23,998 nucleotides of DNA from a virus, in IMG/VR virus record IMGVR_UViG_3300009609_000064, positions 1 to 23,998 of that record; one strand, written 5' to 3'. The position numbers were made by a program, and so were the translations under genes. Of this stretch, positions 5,468 through 13,694 are shown piece after piece. How positions within the stretch are numbered: the first letter of the stretch is position 1; the number at the start of each line of letters is the position of its first letter. The notes under the pieces were generated by a model. The model was not told the origin of the DNA. It saw nothing but the letters and a program-made list of their open reading frames with translations, and searched no databases.

Positions 5468-6712
5468 CTACTTTCCTTTCCGGGTTGATCGGTGGCCGCT
5501 GGATTGCGGTCCACCCTCCACGAAGCCGAGTTCGAAATCGGCTTCGACCTTCGACAGCAGCGACAGAATCTCGTTCGCCTGATCCACTGTCTTGACGCCC
5601 TGCTTCGGCGTCGGTAATCCTGCGGGCCACAGCCGCATTAGAAGTTTCGTGGCACCTTCGTTCTGGGCAACATACGACAGTCGGAGTTTCGCCCACGAGA
5701 CGAGTTCGTCGAGCCCGCCGTCTTCTGTCACGCTGACGGCGGGCTCGTCGATTTCTGGGGCGGGTTGCTTCAAGCACTCGTGTCCGTCACCGAAGTTGCC
5801 GTTGTCGCAGCAGTCGTTGAGCCCCACGGTCGTCGGCTCGGGCGGTCCCATTGGTCGTGCCTTCGAGAACTCGAACTCGCCAGCGCGCCAGTTCTTGCGC
5901 CACAGCTTCACCTGCTGAACGATGTAGGCACCGAAGCCACCGACTTCCAGATCGCACCACAGGAACTCGCAGATGCCCTCGTCGACCGGCATGTGCACAA
6001 TCAGCGCCCACTTCTGATTGATCACTGGCGTAGGTTCGAACTCATCGGTGACGACGTTGTAGAACTGACCGCCCGCGTACAGGAACGACTGCACCGCGTA
6101 GGCAGGCATCGAGTACTCCATCTTGCCGCCCGTCTTCAGGTCCCCGATCACCAACTCGCCTATGCGAATCACTGTGTCGTCCGGCGCAATCAAATCCTTC
6201 GTCAGTCGGTACAGACGGTCCGCTGTCCCCGCACAGCGGTATTCCACATTGACCGTGTGGAACTCGAAGCGCTCACTTACGAGCCCCAACTCATTCATCG
6301 CTTCGTTGTACGCAATCAACGACGACAGGTACGGCTCCGGTGGCGAGAACTTCTCATCCTGCTCCCAGCGCACCGACATCGCGTGCAGCGCTGTGCCGAT
6401 GTCAGCCGCCTGCGCCCCCCGCCCGGCGCTGATCGAATCGTCACGCAGCTTCGTCTTCTCTTTGTTCTGGCCCTTGTCATCCAGGTCGAGCGCGCACCAC
6501 CGCGCCTGCAGGGCCCGATCCCCGGCGACACCGAGGCAGCCACGGTCGATCCGCCAGTTCGTCAGCGCGCTCTTGTCGTCGAGCGGGTCGGCGAACGACG
6601 AGGGGCGTGAGTAGCGCTCGCCCTTGCCATCGACGACGACCTGTGGTGCGCCGTTCGCACGCCGGTAGTCGGTGCGCGTCGTTGGCTCGATGTCTTCCAG
6701 GTCAAGGCTCAT
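5468..6712 (-). CDS. Cas4/RecB-like PD-(D/E)XK nuclease, 414 aa
   Basis: The RecB-nuclease motifs are in order: DIGTALH (H110), AGTADRL (D165), VIGDLKTG (D191 and K193 as the D-x-K catalytic pair) and YAVQSFLYA (Q208). Such phage enzymes degrade or resect DNA ends during replication and recombination. Several cysteines (C60, C73, C160, C261, and CC plus C in the 'NDCCDNGN...HECL' segment) could hold an iron-sulphur or zinc site as in Cas4. The C-terminal about 100 residues, from 'ELVSWAKLRL', look like a separate helical region. The ATG at 6712 overlaps the previous stop (ATGA). There is no cas1 or CRISPR nearby, so a CRISPR role is not suggested. Confidence 0.85.
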   Translation of the reverse strand: MSLDLEDIEPTTRTDYRRANGAPQVVVDGKGERYSRPSSFADPLDDKSALTNWRIDRGCLGVAGDRALQARWCALDLDDKGQNKEKTKLRDDSISAGRGAQAADIGTALHAMSVRWEQDEKFSPPEPYLSSLIAYNEAMNELGLVSERFEFHTVNVEYRCAGTADRLYRLTKDLIAPDDTVIRIGELVIGDLKTGGKMEYSMPAYAVQSFLYAGGQFYNVVTDEFEPTPVINQKWALIVHMPVDEGICEFLWCDLEVGGFGAYIVQQVKLWRKNWRAGEFEFSKARPMGPPEPTTVGLNDCCDNGNFGDGHECLKQPAPEIDEPAVSVTEDGGLDELVSWAKLRLSYVAQNEGATKLLMRLWPAGLPTPKQGVKTVDQANEILSLLSKVEADFELGFVEGGPQSSGHRSTRKGK

Positions 6713-6891
6713 GCTGTTGCTTTCAGAGTGAACTCGTCGACGTAGTGGACGACGAGTGGATGGGTTGATGTCAGCCGGTACAGGTCGAGCAGCATCTGTG
6801 CCAGTTCGCGTTCGTTGCGGGTTGCGCCGTGCTCGGCGAACTGTCGCAAGGTGCTCATGAATGGATCATGACCGAGGGATGTGACACTCAC
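6709..6891 (-). CDS. Small unknown protein, 60 aa
   Basis: The GTG at 6891 is preceded by AGGAGGGG at ideal spacing and overlaps the previous stop as GTGA, which decides the start over an internal ATG (residue 12). The product is mostly helical (NERELAQMLLDLYRL) with no cysteine cluster or membrane segment. Unknown; it lies between the RuvC-like and nuclease genes in a fully coupled operon. Confidence 0.65.
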   Translation of the reverse strand: MSVTSLGHDPFMSTLRQFAEHGATRNERELAQMLLDLYRLTSTHPLVVHYVDEFTLKATA

Positions 6892-7043
6892 TTCGACCCC
6901 TCCTGCGTGTAGCTGTATTCGCTCCACGGTTGCGTGGGGTCGATGCCGAGTCGATCGAGGATCGCTTCGATGTACGCCTCGCGGTCGTCCCATATCTCGT
7001 TGGTGGCTGCCAGGCATTCGGACCACACCGTCGCTTCACTCAC
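6888..7043 (-). CDS. Small unknown protein, 51 aa
   Basis: The GTG at 7043 overlaps the stop of the RuvC-like gene (GTGA), and its own stop overlaps the next GTG the same way. The product is acidic and helical (DDREAYIEAILDRLGI). Sequence around its start (GGGGCCGAAGTGAGTG) closely resembles that of the next gene (GGGGTCGAAGTGAGTG), which supports both starts. Function is not recognised. Confidence 0.6.
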   Translation of the reverse strand: MSEATVWSECLAATNEIWDDREAYIEAILDRLGIDPTQPWSEYSYTQEGSK

Positions 7044-7507
7044 TTCGGCCCCGTCCATGCGTACGTCGCGATCAGTAGGGCCTCGGCGCGGTTGTGATCC
7101 TTCTTGCGCTTCAGGTCGTCGAGCCGTGATGGGAACAGTTCGCGGGCCCGCATCCGCGACGCCTCTTTGCGTTCGGTCGACTTCACGTTGGAGAGTCCGA
7201 CCGAGCGTTGCCATTGGCTCGGCTTGACGCGCCACAGCGTGATTCGCGAGCAGAGCACGGTGGCGATGATCAAACCCTCTGTGCGTCCCATCGAGTAGTT
7301 CGCGAGACTGCCATTCCGTCCATTGGCCCGGTTGTCTTCAAGCCACACCGAACGCACTCCCCAGGTGTCCGTGAGTAGCTCTTGCAAGGCAACCGGGTCG
7401 ATGCCGTGCGGGCCCGATGGGAGGTCGACGACATCGACCTCCCCGTCATCGGTGTCGATCAGTGCCGCTGCGCCATCGACCCCAGGATCAATGCCGCAGA
7501 CCCTCAT
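7040..7507 (-). CDS. RuvC-like Holliday junction resolvase, 155 aa
   Basis: It has the RNase H-fold signature of RuvC: GIDPG at the N-terminus (D7), WLEDN (E57) and a C-terminal KKDHNRAEALLIA (D137, H138, E142). These supply the acidic catalytic set for two metal ions. Its length is typical of RuvC-family enzymes (about 150-175 aa). In phages such enzymes cut branched DNA made by replication and recombination so that it can be packaged. The ATG at 7507 overlaps the stop of the ribbon-helix-helix gene (ATGA). With the Cas4-like nuclease and SSB-like protein it forms a DNA-processing module. Confidence 0.88.
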   Translation of the reverse strand: MRVCGIDPGVDGAAALIDTDDGEVDVVDLPSGPHGIDPVALQELLTDTWGVRSVWLEDNRANGRNGSLANYSMGRTEGLIIATVLCSRITLWRVKPSQWQRSVGLSNVKSTERKEASRMRARELFPSRLDDLKRKKDHNRAEALLIATYAWTGPK

Positions 7508-7695
7508 CGCACAGGCGGCAGCGATTGGACGAGCAGGTTGACCATCAGGCGGTTGATCGAGATGCCGCGCTTGCGCGCTTCGGCGATCAACTGCTCTCGG
7601 TAGAAGTACGGCACGCGCAGGTTCATCTGCACCGTGACATCCTGCGGATCAGCCCGCGGCGTGACTGTCTGTGTCTCAATCCTCATGGGGTACAT
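7504..7695 (-). CDS. Ribbon-helix-helix DNA-binding protein, 63 aa
   Basis: A polar N-terminus is followed by a strand (VQMNLRVP, about 22-29) and two helices (about 31-43 and 46-58), the Arc/CopG-type ribbon-helix-helix layout. Such dimers bind short palindromes as repressors. The ATG at 7695 lies inside the 8-base palindrome TGGTACCA (7695-7702), a possible autoregulatory site; an ATG three codons later is also possible. No ribosome-binding site is visible for either. It heads the coupled block of recombination genes, so it could set their expression. Confidence 0.72.
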   Translation of the reverse strand: MYPMRIETQTVTPRADPQDVTVQMNLRVPYFYREQLIAEARKRGISINRLMVNLLVQSLPPVR

Positions 7696-7736
7696 GGTAC
7701 CACATCAGTCGGAGGATTGATACCCCTATAACGCTG

Positions 7737-7907
7737 TTACAGGACGAGCCACCCCAACGCCAAGCAGGCGAACCCGGCACGCACGATCACCGAGTCGATC
7801 GAGCGTGCCATCGCCGCCATCACCGCCGCGATCACGAACAGGATGAATGCCACCAGGAACAGCACATCAGCGATGTCGACTTCGCCAGAGGCAATGTCAG
7901 CAAGCAT
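7737..7907 (-). CDS. Small two-helix membrane protein, 56 aa
   Basis: The ATG at 7907 has a strong GGGAGG site; an ATG 14 codons upstream would extend into the divergent control region. Residues about 14-33 (VLFLVAFILFVIAAVMAAM) and about 39-56 form two transmembrane helices joined by a short loop with an Arg, after an acidic N-terminus. This is holin-like in size and shape. However, it is the first gene of the early-type leftward arm, away from late genes, so a host-membrane or exclusion role is equally possible. Confidence 0.65.
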   Translation of the reverse strand: MLADIASGEVDIADVLFLVAFILFVIAAVMAAMARSIDSVIVRAGFACLALGWLVL

Positions 7908-7960
7908 GGAGACCTCCCATTGTCGGTCGTGCTCATGGCAGTCTGACACAATGAGACGCG
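7908..7960. promoter_or_regulatory. Divergent control region between early and late arms
   Basis: These 53 bases separate the first leftward gene from the first rightward gene and must hold signals for at least one of them. An inverted repeat CATTGT (7918-7923) and ACAATG (7948-7953) spans it. On the plus strand CACAAT (7947-7952) sits where a -10 would lie for a near-leaderless start at the GTG at 7961. No matching -35 at normal spacing is clear, so the assignment rests mainly on position. Confidence 0.4.
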
Positions 7961-8395
7961 GTGGCTGACAAGGAAGACTTCAAGCGCCAGCTATTCATCG
8001 AGTGGCTGTGTACGCCCAAGCGCGAACGCGAACCGTCGACACAGGAGGCGTTCGCGCGCGAGCACTTCATCAACCCCGACACGCTCACCCGGTGGAAGAA
8101 GGAGCGCCAGTTCCTGCTCGACTGGGAACAGCACTATCTCGCCACGATCGGTAGCCCCGAACGGAAGCAGAACTTGCTCGACACGTTGTACCGCACCGGC
8201 ACCGACAACGACGATCCACGGCACGTCCAAGCTGCTGCGAAGTACATGGAACTCGTTGATGGTTTGAAGCCGCAGAAGCTGGACATCACTGTCAACCGTC
8301 CTGCCAAAGACCTCAGCGACGAAGAACTCGACGCCATCGCCGCTCAGTTCGCTGCCCGCGAGCGCGCCGCCAGGGAGCAAGAGCGGGCGTCGTGA
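7961..8395 (+). CDS. Probable terminase small subunit, 144 aa
   Basis: Residues about 25-50 ([22 protein letters not shown]) form a helix-turn-helix. A helical middle includes [20 protein letters not shown] (85-104), the pattern seen in small terminases, and a charged C-terminal helix ends in Arg/Glu repeats. Small terminases recognise the phage packaging site and hand DNA to the large subunit. It is the first gene of the rightward arm but lies about 5.6 kb from the large subunit, an unusual separation. The GTG at 7961 has only a weak ribosome-binding site. It could instead be a phage transcription regulator. Confidence 0.6.
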   Translation: MADKEDFKRQLFIEWLCTPKREREPSTQEAFAREHFINPDTLTRWKKERQFLLDWEQHYLATIGSPERKQNLLDTLYRTGTDNDDPRHVQAAAKYMELVDGLKPQKLDITVNRPAKDLSDEELDAIAAQFAARERAAREQERAS

Positions 8396-9408
8396 CAACT
8401 GGGGGGCGCGCGGGATTCGAGTCGCGAACCCGCGACCCGGAACGCCGTGCGTTCTTCGATCTACAGCGCCGCATCACCCATGTCGAAGGGCTGACCGCTG
8501 GTGCGCCGTGGGACTTCCTGGGCACGATCCCTTCACCCGGCCCACCCACCACCGCCCAGGACCCGTTGCCGCACGAAGACGGCGACATGTGGATCGACTC
8601 CAACGGCATTGGCTGGGTCTGGAACGGAACAGCCTGGGTCAATGTCGGCAGCATCCGAGGGCCCGCAGGCTCTACCGGACCACCGGGCCCGGCCGGACCG
8701 ACAGGGGCTACCGGGCCAGCGGGCCCGGCCGGTGCCGGGACTGACGAGGTTTCGATCAGCCTCACTGATCCCGGCGGGGCCTACGAGTTGTGGTACGACC
8801 CCGACGCTACCGCGCCGCCTGCCGAGACAGGACCGATGGGACCGCCAGGACCACCGGGACCGCAGGGCGATCCCGGTCCCACAGGCCCGACCGGCGAGAC
8901 GGGGCCGATCGGTCCACAAGGTCTACAAGGCGATCCTGGTCCCACTGGCCCGACCGGTGCGACCGGGTCTGCCGGTGCCGATTCGGTCGTGCCCGGCCCG
9001 CAGGGCCCGCAAGGCATCCAGGGGCTGACCGGTCCGCAAGGTGATCCCGGCGCGCAGGGACCACAAGGTCCGCAAGGCGTCAAAGGTGATACCGGAGCGC
9101 AAGGCGTCAAAGGCGATACCGGCAACACTGGGGCACAGGGAACGCAGGGCGTCCAAGGTCCGGCCGGGCCTGCCGGTGCCGATTCGGTTGTGCCTGGCCC
9201 GCAAGGTCCGCAAGGCATTCAGGGCATCCAGGGTGCGACCGGGCCTGCTGGTGCTGATTCGGTCGTGCCCGGACCGCAAGGCCCCAAAGGCGATACCGGT
9301 AATACCGGAGCGCAAGGCATCCAAGGCATCCCCGGTACCGGGATCGCGGTCGGTACGACGCCACCGGGTAGCCCTGCCGTCAACGCCTTGTGGGTGGACA
9401 CGACATGA
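8392..9408 (+). CDS. Collagen-like tail fibre, 338 aa
   Basis: The N-terminal about 90 residues include [18 protein letters not shown], a phage tail module likely to attach it to the particle. Gly-X-Y collagen repeats follow at about 90-115 and 147-317, rich in GPQGPQG, GPTGPTG and GDTGNTG, and should form a trimeric rod. A non-collagen insert (about 117-146) ends in ELWYDPD. The unit [11 protein letters not shown] recurs at 196, 263 and 288, with near-identical DNA starting at 8974, 9175 and 9250. The C-terminus ends in a short globular ALWVDTT. The GTG start overlaps the previous stop (GTGA). It is likely part of the host-binding fibre or a surface filament. Confidence 0.88.
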   Translation: MTTGGRAGFESRTRDPERRAFFDLQRRITHVEGLTAGAPWDFLGTIPSPGPPTTAQDPLPHEDGDMWIDSNGIGWVWNGTAWVNVGSIRGPAGSTGPPGPAGPTGATGPAGPAGAGTDEVSISLTDPGGAYELWYDPDATAPPAETGPMGPPGPPGPQGDPGPTGPTGETGPIGPQGLQGDPGPTGPTGATGSAGADSVVPGPQGPQGIQGLTGPQGDPGAQGPQGPQGVKGDTGAQGVKGDTGNTGAQGTQGVQGPAGPAGADSVVPGPQGPQGIQGIQGATGPAGADSVVPGPQGPKGDTGNTGAQGIQGIPGTGIAVGTTPPGSPAVNALWVDTT

Positions 9409-10016
9409 CGACGCTCGCCAAGCGCGGCACTGGCACGCCGGTCACCAGCGGCACGACGTGGACGACTACCACCAATGCCGTTGATGGCACGCCGCCAGCC
9501 AACCCCGCCACCTACGCCGTGTGGACATCGAGCACATCAGGCGCGACCGCCTACATCGAAATCTCGGGCTATGACTTCTCGACGATCCCTGACACCGACA
9601 CGCTCAACTCGGTCAGCGTCAGCTTGCGTCACTTCGAGAACAACACCACTCGCATTGCCACCGTCACGTTCCAGGCGTACTCGGGGGCGACGCCACTCGG
9701 GACGGCGGTGACATGCACACGCGCTACTGCCGCTCGCAACGATGTCGGCACGTTCCCGGTCACGCTGGCACAGTTGAAGGCAGCCAACTTCAAGATACGA
9801 GCGACCGCCACTCGGGCAGCGGTGACGCAGAGTGCGACCTTCAACGTCGATCACATCGACGTGACCGCCGACTACACCGCCCCACATACGCCTGGCTACC
9901 TCAAAGTGTGGAATGGTTCGGCCTGGGTGTCGAAACCGATGAAAGCATGGAGTGGTAGCGCTTGGGTCGTCAAACCCGTCAAGCGTTGGACCGGAACAGT
10001 TTGGGAGTTGACCTGA
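9405..10016 (+). CDS. Tail-associated beta protein with WxGxxW repeats, 203 aa
   Basis: The ATG at 9405 overlaps the fibre stop (ATGA). The body (about 10-160) is Thr/Ser/Ala-rich with alternating strands, resembling a beta-sandwich of receptor-binding or minor tail proteins. The last 37 residues hold three tandem repeats of about 12 residues: [26 protein letters not shown] and [11 protein letters not shown]. The same WNGxAW motif occurs in the collagen fibre and in the 407-residue protein, suggesting a shared particle-binding or trimer-forming element. A structural role is inferred from context and composition. Confidence 0.7.
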   Translation: MTTLAKRGTGTPVTSGTTWTTTTNAVDGTPPANPATYAVWTSSTSGATAYIEISGYDFSTIPDTDTLNSVSVSLRHFENNTTRIATVTFQAYSGATPLGTAVTCTRATAARNDVGTFPVTLAQLKAANFKIRATATRAAVTQSATFNVDHIDVTADYTAPHTPGYLKVWNGSAWVSKPMKAWSGSAWVVKPVKRWTGTVWELT

Positions 10017-10282
10017 TGGGTGTTCTTTATGCGCGCGTCGGTGCGGCTTGGGTGCCGATCACCAGCGGTGGTGGTGGGACAGGTGGACCTGTCGCCTTCA
10101 CCCACAATCAGGACACGATCGCTGCCAGTTGGCTGATCGAACATAACCTCGGGTTCTTCCCCAACGTGACAGTGATCGACTCCAGTGGTTCGACATGTGA
10201 AGGTGATGTCGCCCACATCGACAACAACACATTGACGATCCAGTTCTCGGGCGGATTCACCGGGACCGCTTACCTCTCGTAG
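10016..10282 (+). CDS. Short tail-fibre protein, 88 aa
   Basis: The start and previous stop share bases (TGATG at 10014-10018). The N-terminus [15 protein letters not shown] is nearly the same as that of the S74 fibre (MGVLKARVGGAWVNV). After a Gly-rich hinge, residues about 30-88 follow a pattern I know from phage fibre tips: W-x-I-x-HNLG, P-x-V-x-V-x-D, then strands ending in FTGTAYLS. It may be a small receptor-binding or cap protein using the shared N-terminus to dock. Confidence 0.7.
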   Translation: MGVLYARVGAAWVPITSGGGGTGGPVAFTHNQDTIAASWLIEHNLGFFPNVTVIDSSGSTCEGDVAHIDNNTLTIQFSGGFTGTAYLS

Positions 10283-10290
10283 GAGCAGAC

Positions 10291-11514
10291 ATGTCACGCA
10301 AGTTCCTCACCGCGATCGACCTCTCCAAGAACGAGTTGCAGAACGCTGTCGTGCAGAACCTGGCTTCTGCACCGTCGTCACCGGTCAAAGGTCAGTTGTA
10401 TTTCGATTCGGTCGGCAACATCTTGTATTGGTGGAACGGTGCGGCGTGGGTGGCGGCACAGGGCGGTGCGGGCGTCGGCTATGGAGCGACCCAGCCTGAA
10501 ACGACGTTCGGGATCGCTCGTTCCGATGGCGTTGCCACCACCGTCGCTCGCTCTGATCACACCCACGGTTCGCCTGCTCACTCCGCTGCCGAACACTCGA
10601 CCATTCCGATCAGCGCCCTCGCCGCTGCCACCGCCAATGTGTCGATGGGCGGGTTCACGCTCACCAACGTCGCCAACCCTGTGTCGCCATCGGACGCAGC
10701 GAGCAAGGCTTATGTCGATTTCGCCATCCAGGGCCTGGCATGGAAGGACTCGGTGCGCGTCGCGTCGACAGCCAATCAGGCCACTTCGGGTCTCGCCGCC
10801 ATCGACGGCGTGGTGCCGATTGCCGGTGATCGCATTCTGCTGAAGAACCAAACTCTCGGGACCGAGAACGGGATTTGGGTAGCGGCTTCGGCTGCCTGGG
10901 CGCGCGCTATCGACGCCGATGCGGCTGGAGAGTTGGATGGTGCCGCGGTCTACGTGATGGAGGGCACCGCGCAGGGCGATACGGCATGGGTCTGTACGAC
11001 TAACGGTCCGATCATCCCTGGTACGACGGCGACCGTCTGGGCGCAGTTTGCCGGGGGCGGCACAGTTGGCGCGGGTGCCGGTCTGACAATGACCGGCAAC
11101 GCCATCAACGTGATCGGCGACTCGACGATGACGGTCGTAGCCGATTCGCTCGGCGTTGCCAACGACGGCATCACCAACGCCAAGTTGGCGAACATGCCCG
11201 CGCTCACCGTCAAAGGTAACGACGGGGGGGCGGCAGCCGATCCCAAAGACCTGACGATCGCAGAGTTGATCGGACTGATCACCTTCACTGGCGGGATGCC
11301 GCGCAAGTTCGCGGCCACTCTGGCAACCTCGGCGACGAGCTATACGGTGCTGCACGCTTTCAACACGAAAGACCTCACGGTCAATGTGTACCGCGTGGCG
11401 ACACCGTTCGACACCGTTGAATGCGACGTGGAGCGCACCGACACCAACAACGTGACGTTGCGGTTCGCTACCGCTCCCGCTGCCAACGAATACCGCGTCG
11501 TGGTTCTCGGGTGA
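10291..11514 (+). CDS. Tail fibre protein, 407 aa
   Basis: The N-terminus SRKFLTAI is shared with the next gene. GQLYFDSVGNILYWWNGAAW (34-53) is a common tail-fibre head module. ARSDHTHG (86-93) and SDAASKAYVD (134-143) are typical fibre-shaft segments. Residues about 150-250 are the widespread phage domain with KDSVRVAST, IDGVVPIAGDRILLKNQ, ENGIWV and AWARAIDAD. The C-terminal about 80 residues (FAATLATSATSYTVLHAFNT onward) form a beta-rich tip with an ERTDTNNVTLRFA strand. GGAG lies six bases before the ATG. Likely a trimeric side fibre. Confidence 0.82.
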   Translation: MSRKFLTAIDLSKNELQNAVVQNLASAPSSPVKGQLYFDSVGNILYWWNGAAWVAAQGGAGVGYGATQPETTFGIARSDGVATTVARSDHTHGSPAHSAAEHSTIPISALAAATANVSMGGFTLTNVANPVSPSDAASKAYVDFAIQGLAWKDSVRVASTANQATSGLAAIDGVVPIAGDRILLKNQTLGTENGIWVAASAAWARAIDADAAGELDGAAVYVMEGTAQGDTAWVCTTNGPIIPGTTATVWAQFAGGGTVGAGAGLTMTGNAINVIGDSTMTVVADSLGVANDGITNAKLANMPALTVKGNDGGAAADPKDLTIAELIGLITFTGGMPRKFAATLATSATSYTVLHAFNTKDLTVNVYRVATPFDTVECDVERTDTNNVTLRFATAPAANEYRVVVLG

Positions 11515-12101
11515 GTCGCAAGTTCCTCGTCCCTGTCGTGCTGCCCGCTGATCCCACGGCGGCGTTGGAGGCTGCCACCAAGCAGTACGTCGATGGCAAG
11601 GTTGTCGGCGGCGGCACGAGCGAAGTCGAGATAGCCGCAGCCGATCCGATCGGGACCAACCCGACCGCCGAGTTGTGGTACGACACCGACGAGGCTGCCG
11701 CTCCGCTCACCGCATCGAACGTGTCGTTCACGCCGACCGCGCCGATGACCGCGACGGACGTGCAGTCGGCGATCGCGGCCCTTGCTCCCACGCCGTGGAT
11801 CGCACCGACGTTTCAGAATGGCTGGGTCAACTACGGCCTCGGATGGTGCCCTGCTGGCTATCGCAAGATCGGCGACATCGTGTATTTGCGTGGGCTGATC
11901 AAGAGCGGCGCGCTGAACACCGCGATCTTCACCTTGCCCGCTGGCTACATCCCCGGAGGCGGCAATCTGCTCATGCCGACCCTTGGTAGCGATTCGTGGG
12001 CGCAGACCCAGGTGCTGTCAAGTGGAGCGGTGGTCCCGCAGTTCGGCACAGTGTCGGGTTGGTGGAGCCTCAGTGGTATCTCGTTCTCGGTGACGGGGTG
12101 A
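11511..12101 (+). CDS. Tail fibre-like protein, 196 aa
   Basis: The GTG at 11511 overlaps the previous stop (GTGA). It starts SRKFLVPV, like the 407-residue fibre, then AATKQYVDG (21-29), a shaft motif. A segment ADPIGTNPTAELWYDTDEA (44-62) resembles the non-collagen insert of the first fibre. The C-terminal half, with WVNYGLGWCPAGYRKIGD and IFTLPAGYIP, resembles the globular tip found on many fibres. It reads as a shortened fibre assembled from modules used by its neighbours. Confidence 0.75.
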   Translation: MSRKFLVPVVLPADPTAALEAATKQYVDGKVVGGGTSEVEIAAADPIGTNPTAELWYDTDEAAAPLTASNVSFTPTAPMTATDVQSAIAALAPTPWIAPTFQNGWVNYGLGWCPAGYRKIGDIVYLRGLIKSGALNTAIFTLPAGYIPGGGNLLMPTLGSDSWAQTQVLSSGAVVPQFGTVSGWWSLSGISFSVTG

Positions 12102-12105
12102 TGAC

Positions 12106-13506
12106 ATGGGTGTTCTGAAAGCACGAGTCGGCGGGGCATGGGTCAACGTCGGCGTCAACGGGGGGCCGCTGCCACCCGGTGGCGTGCTCGGCGACATCCT
12201 CGTCAAGAACTCGGCAACCAACAGCGACGCGCTGTGGGGCACGACCATGCCGAAGTTGAAGCTGACGCCCGGCGACGTGGTTGGCCTCGATCAGACCAAC
12301 CCGGCATTGATGATCGGTGAACCGATCGGTCAGAACCTCGCCGCGTATTGGGGCGGGTTGCAGAGTCGAAACAACAGTGCCGCGAGCACGCTGCGCTTCA
12401 ACTACTACGGCGGCGAAGTCATCGCTGGTGGCGGCAACGCAGCGCAGTACCCCGGTGGGTTGACTATCGCCAACTCGGCTCACGCCACGTCCAAACGAGC
12501 GCAGCTAAACATCGGTACGGACCCCGGCTGGCAGATCGGTCAGGATCTCAGCGCCAACGGCACCAAGGACTTGTACGTCTATCAACAGACCAATGGTCGA
12601 ACGCCGTTCCACATCAACGCCGCTGCCGACTTCCTGACGTTGCTTGGTGGCGGCGGCACGATCAAGCTGCCCGACACGGCGTGGCTGCGGTCGGGCAGCT
12701 ACCAGTTCACGAGCGCCACTGGCGGCAGTGTCTTGTTCAGTCACAACGGCACCAACTTCGATGTGAACGGAAGTGCCTATTTCTCGGGTGAGGTCTACGG
12801 CGGCAACAACTTTTGGTTCCGGGTTCGCGGCAACACCGGCATCCATTGGGAAAGCTGGGGCGGCGGCTGGAACATGACCGATGCCACCTACATGCGGTGC
12901 TATGGCGGCAAGACGATCTACACATCCGGCAACATCCTCTGCGACGGCACCGTCATAGCTCCCGGCGTGAACGTCAGTGCATCGCTCAACATGAATCGCG
13001 GTTGCTACATCCGGCTGTCGGGATCGGCCGACAACAACCATCGCCTCAACCACACGACCGGCACGCCTGCCGGTTCCGGCGAAGCGATGGACGGCCCGCA
13101 GTTGGTTGGCTACAACAATGTGATTCTGCAGTCGATCACTGGCGCGCAGTTCATGTTGTCGACCGGTGGCAACACGTTCATTAACGCTGGGAAGTCGTAC
13201 ACGACGTTCTCGTCGCGTGAGCACAAAGAGAACATCATGCCGCTCGACCCGGACGAGTCGCTCGAAATGGTCAGGCGCTGGCGTCCCGTCGAGTTCGATC
13301 TGAACACGGACGGCACGCACGCCGAAGGATTCATCAGCGAGGATCACGTCCATGTCACGCCTGCGATGGTGAACGTCTGCGCTCCCGACAGCCTGCGGCC
13401 GGGATGGGCGAACTCCGTCGACTACGGCGGAGGCACTGTCCGGTTGACGGGAGCCGTTCAGGCACTACTTCGCCGTATCGAACAACTGGAAGGAAGGGCC
13501 GCATGA
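12106..13506 (+). CDS. Tail fibre with S74 self-cleaving chaperone domain, 466 aa
   Basis: The N-terminus MGVLKARVGGAWV matches that of the 88-residue protein. The middle (about 50-360) is a Gly/Asn-rich beta region, probably a trimeric beta-helix or spike. The C-terminus carries the intramolecular chaperone autoprotease (peptidase S74): FSSREHKENI with the Ser369-Lys374 dyad at the family's five-residue spacing. YGGGTVRLTGAVQALLRRIEQLE, the usual closing helix, follows (shown here as a pattern with GTVRLTGAVQALL as its core). In this family the chaperone folds the trimer and is then cut off at the serine. The ATG at 12106 is five bases after the previous stop. Confidence 0.88.
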   Translation: MGVLKARVGGAWVNVGVNGGPLPPGGVLGDILVKNSATNSDALWGTTMPKLKLTPGDVVGLDQTNPALMIGEPIGQNLAAYWGGLQSRNNSAASTLRFNYYGGEVIAGGGNAAQYPGGLTIANSAHATSKRAQLNIGTDPGWQIGQDLSANGTKDLYVYQQTNGRTPFHINAAADFLTLLGGGGTIKLPDTAWLRSGSYQFTSATGGSVLFSHNGTNFDVNGSAYFSGEVYGGNNFWFRVRGNTGIHWESWGGGWNMTDATYMRCYGGKTIYTSGNILCDGTVIAPGVNVSASLNMNRGCYIRLSGSADNNHRLNHTTGTPAGSGEAMDGPQLVGYNNVILQSITGAQFMLSTGGNTFINAGKSYTTFSSREHKENIMPLDPDESLEMVRRWRPVEFDLNTDGTHAEGFISEDHVHVTPAMVNVCAPDSLRPGWANSVDYGGGTVRLTGAVQALLRRIEQLEGRAA

Positions 13507-13694
13507 GCGACCAGGAACAGATGACCGTCGAAGACGTGTGGGTGAATCGACTCGCGCAGCGCATCGGCATCCTCACCGCCCAGAACGAACGGCTGATGAT
13601 CGAGAACGAGGCGCTGCAACAGCAGGTGGCTGCGATGCAGGAGCCTCACGAGCCAGAGCCGTCCAACGGCGAATACCAAGGAGTCATCGCATGA
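13503..13694 (+). CDS. Small coiled-coil protein, 63 aa
   Basis: The ATG at 13503 overlaps the S74 fibre stop (ATGA). Residues about 15-46 (LAQRIGILTAQNERLMIENE and beyond) show heptads of a coiled coil, followed by an acidic Pro/Glu tail. It could be a fibre-associated trimerising or assembly factor; this is inferred from the coiled coil and position. Confidence 0.7.
   Translation: MSDQEQMTVEDVWVNRLAQRIGILTAQNERLMIENEALQQQVAAMQEPHEPEPSNGEYQGVIA

Noticed and set aside
5468-6712. Cas4-like gene as part of a CRISPR adaptation system
   Set aside because: Its neighbours are phage recombination genes (RuvC-like, SSB-like), and no CRISPR array or other cas gene was seen.
7737-7907. Confident holin assignment for the two-helix membrane protein
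   Set aside because: Topology fits, but there is no endolysin nearby and it lies in the leftward DNA-metabolism arm, so the name would be a guess.
9332-9343. Palindrome CCCGGTACCGGG as a regulatory site
   Set aside because: It lies in the collagen-fibre coding region where Gly-Pro codons readily create such symmetry.
8392-13506. Diversity-generating retroelement acting on the fibre genes
   Set aside because: No reverse transcriptase and no template/variable repeat pair with adenine-specific differences was visible.
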